64,000 nucleotides of DNA, from positions 236,439 to 300,438 of the forward strand of contig JAFDZT010000002.1 of the NCBI GenBank assembly GCA_018266735.1, read 5' to 3'. The first letter of the stretch is position 1, and each line of letters begins with the position of its first letter. The stretch comes from Bacteroidota bacterium (GTDB lineage: Bacteria > Bacteroidota > Ignavibacteria > Kapaibacteriales > Kapaibacteriaceae). The notes beneath the pieces are model-generated. The model made no database searches and was not told where the DNA came from. It saw only the letters and a list, made by a program, of their open reading frames with translations. Made by a program: the position numbers and the translations under genes. Shown piece after piece: positions 1-8,413 of this stretch.

Positions 1-2
1 TG

Positions 3-1454
3 ATCCCCGTCACCATCACCACACCAACGGCACCGGGCGCCTTCACGATCAATGCAATGCTCATTGCCGACACGTGTGCGATCTCCATTCCGTTGATCAT
101 CCAAGGTGACATCTCCGACACACGTCCATCGCTTTCGCCCACCACGGGAACGCTTGGTCGCGTGTTCCGATGCGAGACCGTACCAACACGCAGTAGTTCG
201 TTCTCGATCGATGTCGGAGCAGCGAAGTCGGGTCGTGCCACCATTCGATCGATCACGGTCTCCGACCCGATGTTCTCCGTCGACGTTACGCCGGGAACTG
301 TTGTTCAAGGCACACTGCCCTTTACGGTCACCTATGCCCCAACAGCAGACGGTTCACATTCCGCAACGATCACGTTCACGATGGACCCATGTGGCGATGT
401 TCTCACCCTCGATGTGAGTGGCAGTGCGGCCATGCCGGCCCATTTCATCAGTCCCATCATCGTGAACATGGGAACCATTGCTCTCGGACAGACCTCGACA
501 CGCACAGCCAAGGTCGTGAACACAGGAAGCGATCCCATTCGTGTGGAGCCACCGCAAGGCGTGTTGCCACCGTTCCGAGTCACCTCGACGCAACCGGTCC
601 TCCCCGCCACCATTGCACCCGGCGACAGTGTTGTCTACACCATCGAATACTCCTATGCCGGAGCGCAACGCACGGACGTGGGAGAACTTCGTAGCATCAT
701 CTCTGCCCCGTGTGCTCAGGCCGACACCATTTCGATCACAGGAACCACGTCGGCTCCCGGCGTGATCACAGGTGTGACGATCTCGGTGCCCAAGGACCTC
801 ACGGCCGTCAGCGGTTCATTGGTCGATGTGCCCTTCCGCCTTTCCACCGTTACCGACATTGCCTCGGCCGATGTGCGATCGATGAACGTGTATGTCCAGT
901 ATAATCCATCGTTGATGCGCCCACTCTCCATCACCGGCGGTCCCACGACCACTGTGAGCGGCGTTGTGCAAGAGACGGTGCTGGGCAAGGCTCGATTCAC
1001 GCTCACATCGACAACTCCCATTGTCGCATCGGATCCGCTGTTCATCGTACGCGCACAGACCTACGTTGGCGATGCGACATCGACGCCCATTGTAGTTGAT
1101 AGCGCCATCGCCTCGGGCATTCTCGTCGTTGGTGAACCGGGGCTCCTCGTGCTCACCGGCTCGTGTGCGTTCTCATCGCTGCAAGCGGGTATTGGTGCAC
1201 GATCAAGCGTGCGCATCCTCTCGATGCATTCGGATCTCGCTGTGGTCGAGGTGACGACGATCACCAACGATCCGGTGTCGATCACCTTGCGCAACACGAA
1301 CGGCTCCATTGTCGTGGCGCCACAAACGCGCATGGTCACTCCGGGCGTGCACACCATCGACCTTCCGTTGGAGACCCTTGCCACCGGACTTTACTACGTC
1401 ACCATGGACCACGGTCTGCGTCATGCGACCGTGCCCGTGATGATCACTCGATAA
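3..1454 (+). CDS. Secreted cell-surface protein with Ig-like repeats and T9SS C-terminal domain (5' partial)
   Basis: The reading frame is open from base 3, so the true start lies upstream of the window; the first internal ATG is at 57. The visible part has beta-rich repeats typical of choice-of-anchor-D/HYDIN-type Ig-like domains (motifs such as GTVVQGTLPFTVTYAP and TIAPGDSVVYTIEYSY, each preceding a cysteine-containing strand). A cohesin-like segment follows (VYVQYNPSLMRPL), and the last ~80 residues resemble a T9SS sorting domain (SVRILSMHSDLAVV, then LETLATGLYYVTM and a terminal basic MITR). Proteins of this type are exported across the outer membrane by the type IX system and held on the surface. 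Ligand or adhesion partner cannot be read. The domain family is inferred from pattern only. Confidence 0.75.
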   Translation: MPVTITTPTAPGAFTINAMLIADTCAISIPLIIQGDISDTRPSLSPTTGTLGRVFRCETVPTRSSSFSIDVGAAKSGRATIRSITVSDPMFSVDVTPGTVVQGTLPFTVTYAPTADGSHSATITFTMDPCGDVLTLDVSGSAAMPAHFISPIIVNMGTIALGQTSTRTAKVVNTGSDPIRVEPPQGVLPPFRVTSTQPVLPATIAPGDSVVYTIEYSYAGAQRTDVGELRSIISAPCAQADTISITGTTSAPGVITGVTISVPKDLTAVSGSLVDVPFRLSTVTDIASADVRSMNVYVQYNPSLMRPLSITGGPTTTVSGVVQETVLGKARFTLTSTTPIVASDPLFIVRAQTYVGDATSTPIVVDSAIASGILVVGEPGLLVLTGSCAFSSLQAGIGARSSVRILSMHSDLAVVEVTTITNDPVSITLRNTNGSIVVAPQTRMVTPGVHTIDLPLETLATGLYYVTMDHGLRHATVPVMITR

Positions 1455-1479
1455 CAACGACATCTTCAAAGGCAGCAGC

Positions 1480-2466
1480 GTGAAAGTTCTCATCACCGGT
1501 GCGACCGGATTTGTTGGAAGTCATGTGGCCGACGCGATGATCCAGCGCGGCTACGCCGTGCGCTATGTTGCACGCGCAACGAGCAATCACCAGTGGATGA
1601 AGAACAAGCCCGCCGAATGTGTGGATGGTTCGCTCTATGATGCAGATTCGCTGAAGGCGGCCGTGACCGGTGTCGACATGGTGATCCATGTGGCAGGGTT
1701 AACGGCGGCAAGGAATGAGGCGGAGTTTCTGAAAGGTAATCGCGACGCCACGGCAAATCTGCTCGATGCGATCAAGCGTTTCGATCCCGGCATCAAACGG
1801 TACGTCCATATCAGTTCTCTTGCAGTGAGCGGTCCATCGGTCGACGAGGCCCACCCCATCACGGAGGACATGCCCATGCGTCCGATCACGGCCTACGGTC
1901 GCACGAAGAAGGCCGCCGAAGAGGTCGTGCATGCATCGATGAACGAGGTGCCGTCCACGATCATCCGTCCGCCCGCCGTGTACGGTCAGCGCGACTCGGC
2001 CATCCTCACGTTCTTCCAGACCGTCAACCGCGGCCTCATGCCGCTCATCGGCTTCGATGCAAAGAAGGTCTCGCTCGTCCACGTACGTGACCTTGCACGC
2101 GGCATTGCCGATGCAGCCGAGTCGCATCATGCGATCGGACAGACCTACAACATCTCGAGTGACGAGTTCTATACTTGGCGAGAAGTGAGCAAGCTTGCCG
2201 GCGAGATGCTCGGCAAGAAACGTCTTCTTCCCATTCATCTTCCGCATGCCTTGGTCCTTGGCATCGCCGGCATCTCGGGCTTTGTTGGTAAGATGAGCGC
2301 AAAGCCACCGGTTCTCGATTACGAGAAGGGCATCGACATGATCCAACGCTATTGGACATGCAGTACGGAGAAGGCGCGCACGGAGCTTGGATACCGACAA
2401 GAGGTCTCGCTCGAAGAAGGCATTCGTGAAACCGTGAACTGGTATCAGGATATGGGATGGCTTTGA
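1480..2466 (+). CDS. NAD-dependent epimerase/dehydratase (extended SDR)
   Basis: A 328-residue extended short-chain dehydrogenase/reductase. The N-terminal Rossmann motif is GATGFVG (residues 7-13) and the catalytic Tyr-Lys pair is Y139-x3-K143 in AYGRTKKAAE, with Ser113 nearby. Length and motif spacing match nucleotide-sugar epimerases and 3-beta-HSD/hopanoid-associated epimerase-like proteins; the actual substrate cannot be told from sequence. The C-terminus overlaps the start of the penicillin-acylase-like gene by 10 bases, suggesting co-transcription. No Shine-Dalgarno is evident before the ATG at 1480. Confidence 0.87.
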   Translation: MKVLITGATGFVGSHVADAMIQRGYAVRYVARATSNHQWMKNKPAECVDGSLYDADSLKAAVTGVDMVIHVAGLTAARNEAEFLKGNRDATANLLDAIKRFDPGIKRYVHISSLAVSGPSVDEAHPITEDMPMRPITAYGRTKKAAEEVVHASMNEVPSTIIRPPAVYGQRDSAILTFFQTVNRGLMPLIGFDAKKVSLVHVRDLARGIADAAESHHAIGQTYNISSDEFYTWREVSKLAGEMLGKKRLLPIHLPHALVLGIAGISGFVGKMSAKPPVLDYEKGIDMIQRYWTCSTEKARTELGYRQEVSLEEGIRETVNWYQDMGWL

Positions 2467-4940
2467 TTCATCGTTGGCGGTCGTGGGTTCAGGGTACGAT
2501 CGGACTTATCGTGACAGTGCTCGTGTTGATCGTGTGCTTCGTGTTCTTCGCCGTGAAGATCGCCACACGGTCGCATCCGAAGCCATACACAGAGCTCACG
2601 GCTCCCGTGAACGATACAACGCGCATCTTTCGCAATTCCTTTGGTGTACCACATATAACGGCTCGGAACGAGAACGATCTGTTCGCGGCGCAGGGATTCG
2701 CTCATGCACAAGATCGATTGTGGCAGATGGACTTCATGCGTCGCATCGGACGTGGGACGCTAGCGGCCGTGCTCGGCAAAGAAGCGGTCGACATCGACAA
2801 GTTCATGCGCACGCTCGACATCGCCTCCATTGCACGGCGACAATTACAGCAAAGCAGCAAGCAATCAAGAGCTGTTCTCTCTGCCTACGCTTCCGGCGTG
2901 AACACATATTTGGAACAGCAGCGTGGTGACCTTCCGTTTGAATTCGATGCGCTCGGATATGTGCCCGATGCATGGACAGAGGAGGACTGTCTCATTGTGG
3001 GTCGCGTGCTCTCCTTCCAGCTCAGCTTCGCCTTCTATACCGATGTGACCTTTGCGCAGATCGCGGCACAGCGTACCGAAGCAGTGGCTCGACAGTACAT
3101 TGCCGGCTATCCTGCCAATGCGCCGTGCGTGTTGGACTCGATCCTTCAGGATAGTAAACGGTCCATACGTCCCTCCGATAGTGTGGCAACCGCATCGAGC
3201 CTCCCATCAACAGCGAGCACAGAGGCGATGCGCGATCTTACGCGTCTCGTACGCTCTGTTCGCGAAAAGCTTGGCATCAACGGTAGTTCCATCGGCAGTA
3301 ACTGCTGGGCCGTGAGTCTCGGAAAAGAGGGTGCCATTGTGGCCAACGACCCGCACCTTTCCATCTCGCTCCCATCGCAATGGTATCAGATCCACCTGTC
3401 CTGTCCGTCCATCAACGTCATCGGCATGAGCATTCCCGGCGTCCCCATGGTCTTCTCCGGAAGGAATGATAAGGTGGCATGGGGCTTCTCGAACGTGATG
3501 GTGGACGACGTGGATTACTTCACCGAACACGTCGACAGTTCAAATGCGAACTACTACTTCGATGCTGATGGGCGACGCACGAAGTTCCGCTATCGTCGCG
3601 ATACGATCCGCATCAAGGACAAGCCGGACTCCCTCTTCGACATCCGATACACGAAGCGTTCGGCCGTGCTGTCAGACGTGGCCATTCCCAACGCACCATC
3701 GGTACAGCACAACACATGTCTCACCTATCGGTGGATCGCGCAAGAGCGTAGTGACGAGATCCTCGCCATGTATCGCATCAACCAGGCGCGTACCTATGCC
3801 GACGTTGACCGAGCGCTCAACACGTGGGCAACGCCGAGCTTGAACATCAGTGTGGGATGCATCGACGGTACGATCGGAACGATCGTGGCCGGCAGGATCC
3901 CCATTCGAACGAAAACGGATCCGCACTTCCTCAATCCCGGTTGGGACGCCTCTTTCGATTGGCAAGGCACGCAGCTCCTGAAAGATCTCGGATCGCTGCG
4001 CGATCCATCGCATCACTTCGTGGCCTCTGCGAACAATCGCACGATGCGTGCCAATACACCATTCATCTCGTCGCTGTGGGAATCTTCGTCGAGAGTGGAA
4101 CGCATCATCGATCAGCTCTTCCTCTACCGAGAGTACACGGTGCGCGATGCACAGGTGATGCAGCAGGATGTTGTGTCGCCCTATGCGCAACAATTCATGC
4201 GTATCATGCTTCCCATTCTGCAGCGCGGGCATTCACGCTATGGAACGATGGAGCGCGAAGCTCTGTCCATCCTGAAGAAGTGGGATGGATCGTTCTCCAC
4301 CGTCGAACCCGCGGCATCCATCTACGCGGCGTTCTTTGATCGCATGATCTGGAACACCTTCGAAGATGAACTGGGCGAACAACTCTTCATGGACTATACG
4401 TTCACGTCGAACATCCCCACACGTCGGATCATGGAGATGATCACCGATTCATCGTCCGTGTTGTTCGACGACATTCGAACGCGGGCCACGGAAGACGTCA
4501 ACTGGATCGCCATTCGAAGCTTCATCGAAGCTGTCCGTTCGTTGAACACCACGTTCGAGGCCGAGCCTCCCCTCCAGTGGAGATATGGGGCGATCCACAG
4601 CATCACCTTTTCGCATCCCTTCGGCAAGCATCCGCTCATGCGCCCGGTGATGGACCAAGGTCCGTTCGAGATCGGCGGGAACGCAACAACGATCAATAAC
4701 ACGGAATCACGGCTCAACACGCCGTTCACCACCCGAGTGTACGCCTCGATGCGGATCATCAACGATCTGCGCGACACCGTCCAGTACAGCGTCGTTCCCG
4801 GGGGATCGTCCGGGCAGCCCCTCGATGCGCATTACAGCGACCAGGTGCAGCTTTGGCTCAAGGGTGGTTATGTGCGGCTACCGGTGCGTCGCCGACCGGA
4901 CGTGTCGTTCCGCCTTTACACCATCCTCACTCCCCAATAA
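2457..4940 (+). CDS. Penicillin acylase family protein (Ntn-hydrolase)
   Basis: An 827-residue protein. An N-terminal hydrophobic segment (about residues 12-34) acts as signal or anchor. It is followed by the acylase alpha-chain pattern (SFGVPHITARNENDLFAAQG, then FAHAQDRLWQMDF). The self-processing site and N-terminal serine nucleophile are in GSNCWAV at Ser281, followed by the family's ANDPHL and PGVPMVFSGRND motifs. These enzymes cleave amide bonds of acylated amines (beta-lactams, acyl-homoserine lactones, acyl peptides) in the periplasm after autocleavage into two chains. The specificity here is unknown. The gene overlaps the upstream SDR by 10 bases. It ends just before a putative promoter at 4963, so it probably closes its operon. 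Confidence 0.9.
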   Translation: MALIHRWRSWVQGTIGLIVTVLVLIVCFVFFAVKIATRSHPKPYTELTAPVNDTTRIFRNSFGVPHITARNENDLFAAQGFAHAQDRLWQMDFMRRIGRGTLAAVLGKEAVDIDKFMRTLDIASIARRQLQQSSKQSRAVLSAYASGVNTYLEQQRGDLPFEFDALGYVPDAWTEEDCLIVGRVLSFQLSFAFYTDVTFAQIAAQRTEAVARQYIAGYPANAPCVLDSILQDSKRSIRPSDSVATASSLPSTASTEAMRDLTRLVRSVREKLGINGSSIGSNCWAVSLGKEGAIVANDPHLSISLPSQWYQIHLSCPSINVIGMSIPGVPMVFSGRNDKVAWGFSNVMVDDVDYFTEHVDSSNANYYFDADGRRTKFRYRRDTIRIKDKPDSLFDIRYTKRSAVLSDVAIPNAPSVQHNTCLTYRWIAQERSDEILAMYRINQARTYADVDRALNTWATPSLNISVGCIDGTIGTIVAGRIPIRTKTDPHFLNPGWDASFDWQGTQLLKDLGSLRDPSHHFVASANNRTMRANTPFISSLWESSSRVERIIDQLFLYREYTVRDAQVMQQDVVSPYAQQFMRIMLPILQRGHSRYGTMEREALSILKKWDGSFSTVEPAASIYAAFFDRMIWNTFEDELGEQLFMDYTFTSNIPTRRIMEMITDSSSVLFDDIRTRATEDVNWIAIRSFIEAVRSLNTTFEAEPPLQWRYGAIHSITFSHPFGKHPLMRPVMDQGPFEIGGNATTINNTESRLNTPFTTRVYASMRIINDLRDTVQYSVVPGGSSGQPLDAHYSDQVQLWLKGGYVRLPVRRRPDVSFRLYTILTPQ

Positions 4941-4962
4941 GCCCCTGCGACCGAGAAATCCG

Positions 4963-4970
4963 TACTTTTG
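4963..4970 (+). promoter_or_regulatory. TAnnTTTG -7 box upstream of pepA
   Basis: TACTTTTG matches the Bacteroidota -7 consensus TAnnTTTG. It lies in the 77-base gap before the leucyl aminopeptidase gene, 47 bases ahead of its ATG. No TTG -33 element is seen at the expected distance. It would drive the pepA-sigma-anti-sigma-tlpA run. Confidence 0.5.
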
Positions 4971-5017
4971 CCCTTTCATGTAGCATCCGTTGATTCACTG
5001 ATTTCTGTAGGTGTCCC

Positions 5018-6505
5018 ATGTCCGTTTCCTGTATCGCTGGCTCACGCCATACTGCAAAGGCCGATGCCGTTGTCGTTTTTCTGGCCGAGGACGAGAAGTC
5101 GTTCAAACTCGAGACCAAGAAACTTTCGGCTGAGTTGCCCCATGCAGCTCCCCTCTTGGAGTCCGGCGACTTCACGGGGAAGAAGAACACCACTGCAACT
5201 GCCTACACAGGCTCGGCAATGGAAGCCAAGCGTCTGATCTTCAGCGGACTTGGAACGCTCACGGGACTTTCCCTGGAGACGGTCCGTCAGGCCGCTGCCG
5301 CCGCCGCCAAGCGCGCCGCCGCCCATCATTGCACGCATGTTGCCTTCGAGGTTCCATCGCTCCGCGGAAAGAGCGTGAACGATGTTGCACAGGCCATTGC
5401 AGAAGGTGCAATGCTCAGCCAGTACAAGTACGACAAGTACATCACGAAGAAGAGCCCGAACGGAACGCTGGTCACCAAGTTCACGATCATGGTCACCGAC
5501 AAGACGCAACTGAAGGCGGCTTCCCAAGGCGTGGCCATCGCAGAAAGCATCGTTGACGGTGTGACCATCGCCCGCGACCTTGCCAATGCTCCCAACAACG
5601 AACTCTATCCTGAGATCCTTGGGAACCGCGCTGTCGAGATCGGCAAGAAGGCCGGCTTCAAGACCACGGTGCTTGACAAGAAGAAGATCGAATCGCTGAA
5701 GATGGGTGGACTTCTCGGCGTGAACGCCGGAAGCGTCCGTCCGCCGGTCTTCATCGTCATGGAATACAATGGCGGACGTAAGAGCGACAAGCCCATCGTC
5801 CTCGTCGGCAAGGGCATCACGTTCGATACGGGCGGGATCTCGATCAAGCCGGCAGCCGGTATGTCCGATATGAAGGGAGACATGCACGGAGCGGCCTCGG
5901 TGATCGGCACGATGAACACGATCGCACGCCTGAAGCTCAAAGTGAACGTGATCGGTCTTGTTCCCTCTACAGAGAACATGCCAAGCGGTACGGCCATGGT
6001 CCCGGGCGACATTCTCACGTTCATGAACGGCAAGACCGCCGAGATCGACAATACCGATGCAGAAGGCCGACTGATCCTTGCCGATGCCCTGTGCTATGCA
6101 GATCGATACGAGCCACAGGCAGTGGTGGACCTTGCCACCCTCACTGGTGCTTGCGTGATCGCCCTTGGTAACGTGACCACAGGAATGATGGGTACCGACG
6201 AGAAAATGAAGACCCGTCTGAAAGAGTCCGCCAAGCGCACGCATGAGTATGTCTGCGAACTGCCACTGTACGACGAGTACGAGGAGCTCATTTCCAGCGA
6301 CTATGCCGACATCAAGAATTCCGGCGGTCGCGGCGCAGGTACCATCACGGCGGCGCTCTTCTTGAAGCACTTCGTGACGTATCCATGGGTTCACCTGGAT
6401 ATCGCCGGTACGGCACTCCTGCCGAAAGCCACATCCTATATGCCCAAGGGCGGCACGGGTGTTGGCGTACGCCTCCTTACCGATATGCTCCGGAACTGGA
6501 AATAA
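5018..6505 (+). CDS. pepA: Leucyl aminopeptidase (M17 family)
   Basis: A 495-residue cytosolic aminopeptidase that removes N-terminal residues from peptides. The two-metal active site is complete: Lys265 and Asp270 in VGKGITFDTGG, Lys277, Asp288 in MKGDMHGAASV, and Asp347/Glu349 in the M17 signature NTDAEGRLILADAL with Arg351. Length is normal for PepA. The ATG at 5018 is chosen because it begins a typical N-terminal macro-domain; no clear Shine-Dalgarno is present. The stop is only 2 bases before the ATG of the ECF sigma factor, so the peptidase appears to lead that operon. Confidence 0.95.
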   Translation: MSVSCIAGSRHTAKADAVVVFLAEDEKSFKLETKKLSAELPHAAPLLESGDFTGKKNTTATAYTGSAMEAKRLIFSGLGTLTGLSLETVRQAAAAAAKRAAAHHCTHVAFEVPSLRGKSVNDVAQAIAEGAMLSQYKYDKYITKKSPNGTLVTKFTIMVTDKTQLKAASQGVAIAESIVDGVTIARDLANAPNNELYPEILGNRAVEIGKKAGFKTTVLDKKKIESLKMGGLLGVNAGSVRPPVFIVMEYNGGRKSDKPIVLVGKGITFDTGGISIKPAAGMSDMKGDMHGAASVIGTMNTIARLKLKVNVIGLVPSTENMPSGTAMVPGDILTFMNGKTAEIDNTDAEGRLILADALCYADRYEPQAVVDLATLTGACVIALGNVTTGMMGTDEKMKTRLKESAKRTHEYVCELPLYDEYEELISSDYADIKNSGGRGAGTITAALFLKHFVTYPWVHLDIAGTALLPKATSYMPKGGTGVGVRLLTDMLRNWK

Positions 6506-6507
6506 CC

Positions 6508-7110
6508 ATGTCCGACGAGGATCGACTCCGGCAGGAATTTGAACGAGAAGCAGTGCCCCATATGGGGGCACTGTACAACTTTGCCCTTCGCATGACCCGC
6601 GATCCGGACGAAGCAGCCGATCTCGTCCAAGAGACCTACCTCAAGGCCTATCGGTTCTTTTCTTCGTTCGAACGGGGAACCAACTGCAAGGCCTGGTTGT
6701 TCCGAATCCTTAAGAACTCGTATATCAATCGATATCGAAAGACGTCGAAGGGTCCTGACGTTGTGGAGTACGACGTCGTCGAAGAGTTCTTCGAGTCGGT
6801 ACGGTCCTCAGAGATCGAAACCTCCGTCCTCGAAGAACAGATCTTCGACAATGCGCTCGACGACGAGGTCACGGCGGCAATTCAGGATCTTCCGGATGAG
6901 TTTCGCACAGTGATCATTCTTTGCGATATCGAAGAACTGACCTACGAAGAGATCGCCGAGTTCATAGACTGTCCCATTGGGACGGTCCGTTCACGTCTGC
7001 ACCGTGCGCGAAAAATGCTTGCCGTACGATTGGCCGAATACGCTGCAAAGCGCGGCTTTAGCGTATCCAAGCGTGACTTCGAATCCACGGAAGAAGGAGC
7101 AGAGATATGA
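6508..7110 (+). CDS. ECF-type RNA polymerase sigma factor
   Basis: A 200-residue group IV sigma-70 factor. Region 2 is recognised by RMTRDPDEAADLVQETYLKA and FRILKNSYINRYRK (about residues 25-80). Region 4 is at about 130-185 (DLPDEFRTVIILCDIEELTY, EEIAEFIDCPIGTVRSRLHR), which holds the -35-binding helix-turn-helix. The ATG at 6508 starts 2 bases after the pepA stop; a longer in-frame reading would run inside pepA. It overlaps the next gene by ATGA. Because a membrane anti-sigma protein and a TlpA thioredoxin follow, it probably governs an envelope or redox stress regulon; this is inference from context. Confidence 0.93.
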   Translation: MSDEDRLRQEFEREAVPHMGALYNFALRMTRDPDEAADLVQETYLKAYRFFSSFERGTNCKAWLFRILKNSYINRYRKTSKGPDVVEYDVVEEFFESVRSSEIETSVLEEQIFDNALDDEVTAAIQDLPDEFRTVIILCDIEELTYEEIAEFIDCPIGTVRSRLHRARKMLAVRLAEYAAKRGFSVSKRDFESTEEGAEI

Positions 7111-7865
7111 ACATGAACGTACCAGATGAGATGCCCATGGGCAACGAACGAGAGCAACAGATCGACGATGCCGTCGCACGGATGCTTCGAGCACGACGAG
7201 ACACACTGCGGGCCTCGGTGCCGTTGGATGTCGAGCGCCGGATCCGTCTGTCCCTGGCTGAAGCAACAGGACCGAAACCGGTGACCCCAACGGAGAACGT
7301 GTTCTCCTCCCTCCTCGCCTGGTTCAAACGACCGATCGTTGCCATCCCTGCTGCCTTGGCCGCCCTTGCCTTTGTGACCTTTGCCGTTTCGCGCAACTCC
7401 GGCGGTGCCCCCCCTGTGGACCTGCACCAGCTGGCCTATGCGAACTTCTCGAGCGTGGTCAAGGGCGACCTTTCGTTGGTCAAGACCACGTCCGACACCA
7501 CCGCACTCCGCGCCTTCTTTGCCGGTTCCGGCGTCGACTACCCCGTGTTCTTCCCGTCTGTCAAGGCAGAGTTGAAGGGCGGCGTGGTATCGACGGACAA
7601 TGGACATGCCTACGCTCACCTTGTCTATGAAATTGGCGACCATACCGTATACTTGTTCGAGGCCGATCAGGCATCGATCGATGCCCGGATCGCCTCGCTT
7701 GATACCGTGATCACCAACGACCTGAACACGGGGAAATGGCATTGGGAAGAGCGCCCGGGTACTGGCACGTTGTTTGTTTGGAAAAGCAATAACGTCGTGT
7801 GTCTGGCCGTCTCCGACCTTCGCACACAAGACATGTCTGCACTCTTTACCCTCGAGGCATTGTAA
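7107..7865 (+). CDS. Membrane anti-sigma factor, without the zinc-binding motif
   Basis: A 252-residue protein starting with an ATGA overlap with the sigma gene. The N-terminal ~70 residues are cytoplasmic and charged. One membrane segment follows at about 74-95 (IVAIPAALAALAFVTFAV), and then a periplasmic domain. That domain carries a pattern I associate with anti-sigma factors: VKAELKGGVVSTDNGHAYAH, LVYEIGDHTVYLFEAD, and near the C-terminus NVVCLAVSDL. The HxxxCxxC zinc motif of many ECF anti-sigma factors is absent, so sigma sequestration would use a zinc-free helical domain. Function is inferred from position plus the periplasmic pattern. Its stop overlaps the next start (TAATG). Confidence 0.75.
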   Translation: MNMNVPDEMPMGNEREQQIDDAVARMLRARRDTLRASVPLDVERRIRLSLAEATGPKPVTPTENVFSSLLAWFKRPIVAIPAALAALAFVTFAVSRNSGGAPPVDLHQLAYANFSSVVKGDLSLVKTTSDTTALRAFFAGSGVDYPVFFPSVKAELKGGVVSTDNGHAYAHLVYEIGDHTVYLFEADQASIDARIASLDTVITNDLNTGKWHWEERPGTGTLFVWKSNNVVCLAVSDLRTQDMSALFTLEAL

Positions 7866-8413
7866 TGAAGAAGACCCTATCCCTGCTTGCCGGCCTAGCA
7901 CTTCTGGTTGGTACGTCCACAGCAACCGAAAAGGGACGCGTGGCCCCACAACCGGGTGCAAGCAAGGTCGTGATGGTGGAGACCGTGAGCAAGCCGGTGA
8001 AGGGCAAGGCGGTCAACTTCACCTGGAAGGATGGAGACCGAACCGTATCGTTCGCAGACTTCACCTCCGGCAAGGTTGTCCTGTTGAACATCTGGGCCAC
8101 GTGGTGCGGACCTTGTAAGCGCGAGATCCCTGATCTGATCGAGATCTCGAAAGAAATGGCATCCAAGGGTGTGATCGTGATGGGCGTGTCGGTGGATGAT
8201 CGTGAAAAGGCAGCCGCCGTTCGCAACTACGTCGAAAAGGTCGGTATCACCTATCCGATCGTGATCGACAATCTTCAGATCTCAGAAGCCTATGGTGGCG
8301 TGTCGGCGATCCCGGCAACGTTCATCATCGACCGCCAAGGCAATGTGATCAACAAGATCGTCGGTATGCTCACGAAGGATCAATTCGTGCAGGCCCTCTC
8401 CAAGGCCTTCTAA
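7865..8413 (+). CDS. TlpA-like thiol-disulfide oxidoreductase
   Basis: A 182-residue exported thioredoxin-fold protein. It has a Sec signal peptide (KKTLSLLAGLALLVGTSTA, residues 2-20) and the active site WATWCGPCKREIPDL with its CxxC. The cis-proline loop is VSAIPATFIIDRQG. It acts in the periplasm reducing disulfides, as in cytochrome c maturation or general thiol quality control. The start at 7865 shares bases with the anti-sigma stop, supporting one operon with the sigma/anti-sigma pair. The gene ends convergently with the phosphorylase gene, overlapping by 4 bases, and no intrinsic terminator is seen there. Confidence 0.92.
   Translation: MKKTLSLLAGLALLVGTSTATEKGRVAPQPGASKVVMVETVSKPVKGKAVNFTWKDGDRTVSFADFTSGKVVLLNIWATWCGPCKREIPDLIEISKEMASKGVIVMGVSVDDREKAAAVRNYVEKVGITYPIVIDNLQISEAYGGVSAIPATFIIDRQGNVINKIVGMLTKDQFVQALSKAF

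Noticed and set aside
5042..6571. A 509-codon open frame on the minus strand across leucyl aminopeptidase
   Set aside because: It is antisense to a gene with a perfect M17 active site. The translated product is rich in His, Asp and Arg with no recognisable motif, as expected from the complement of a GC-rich gene.
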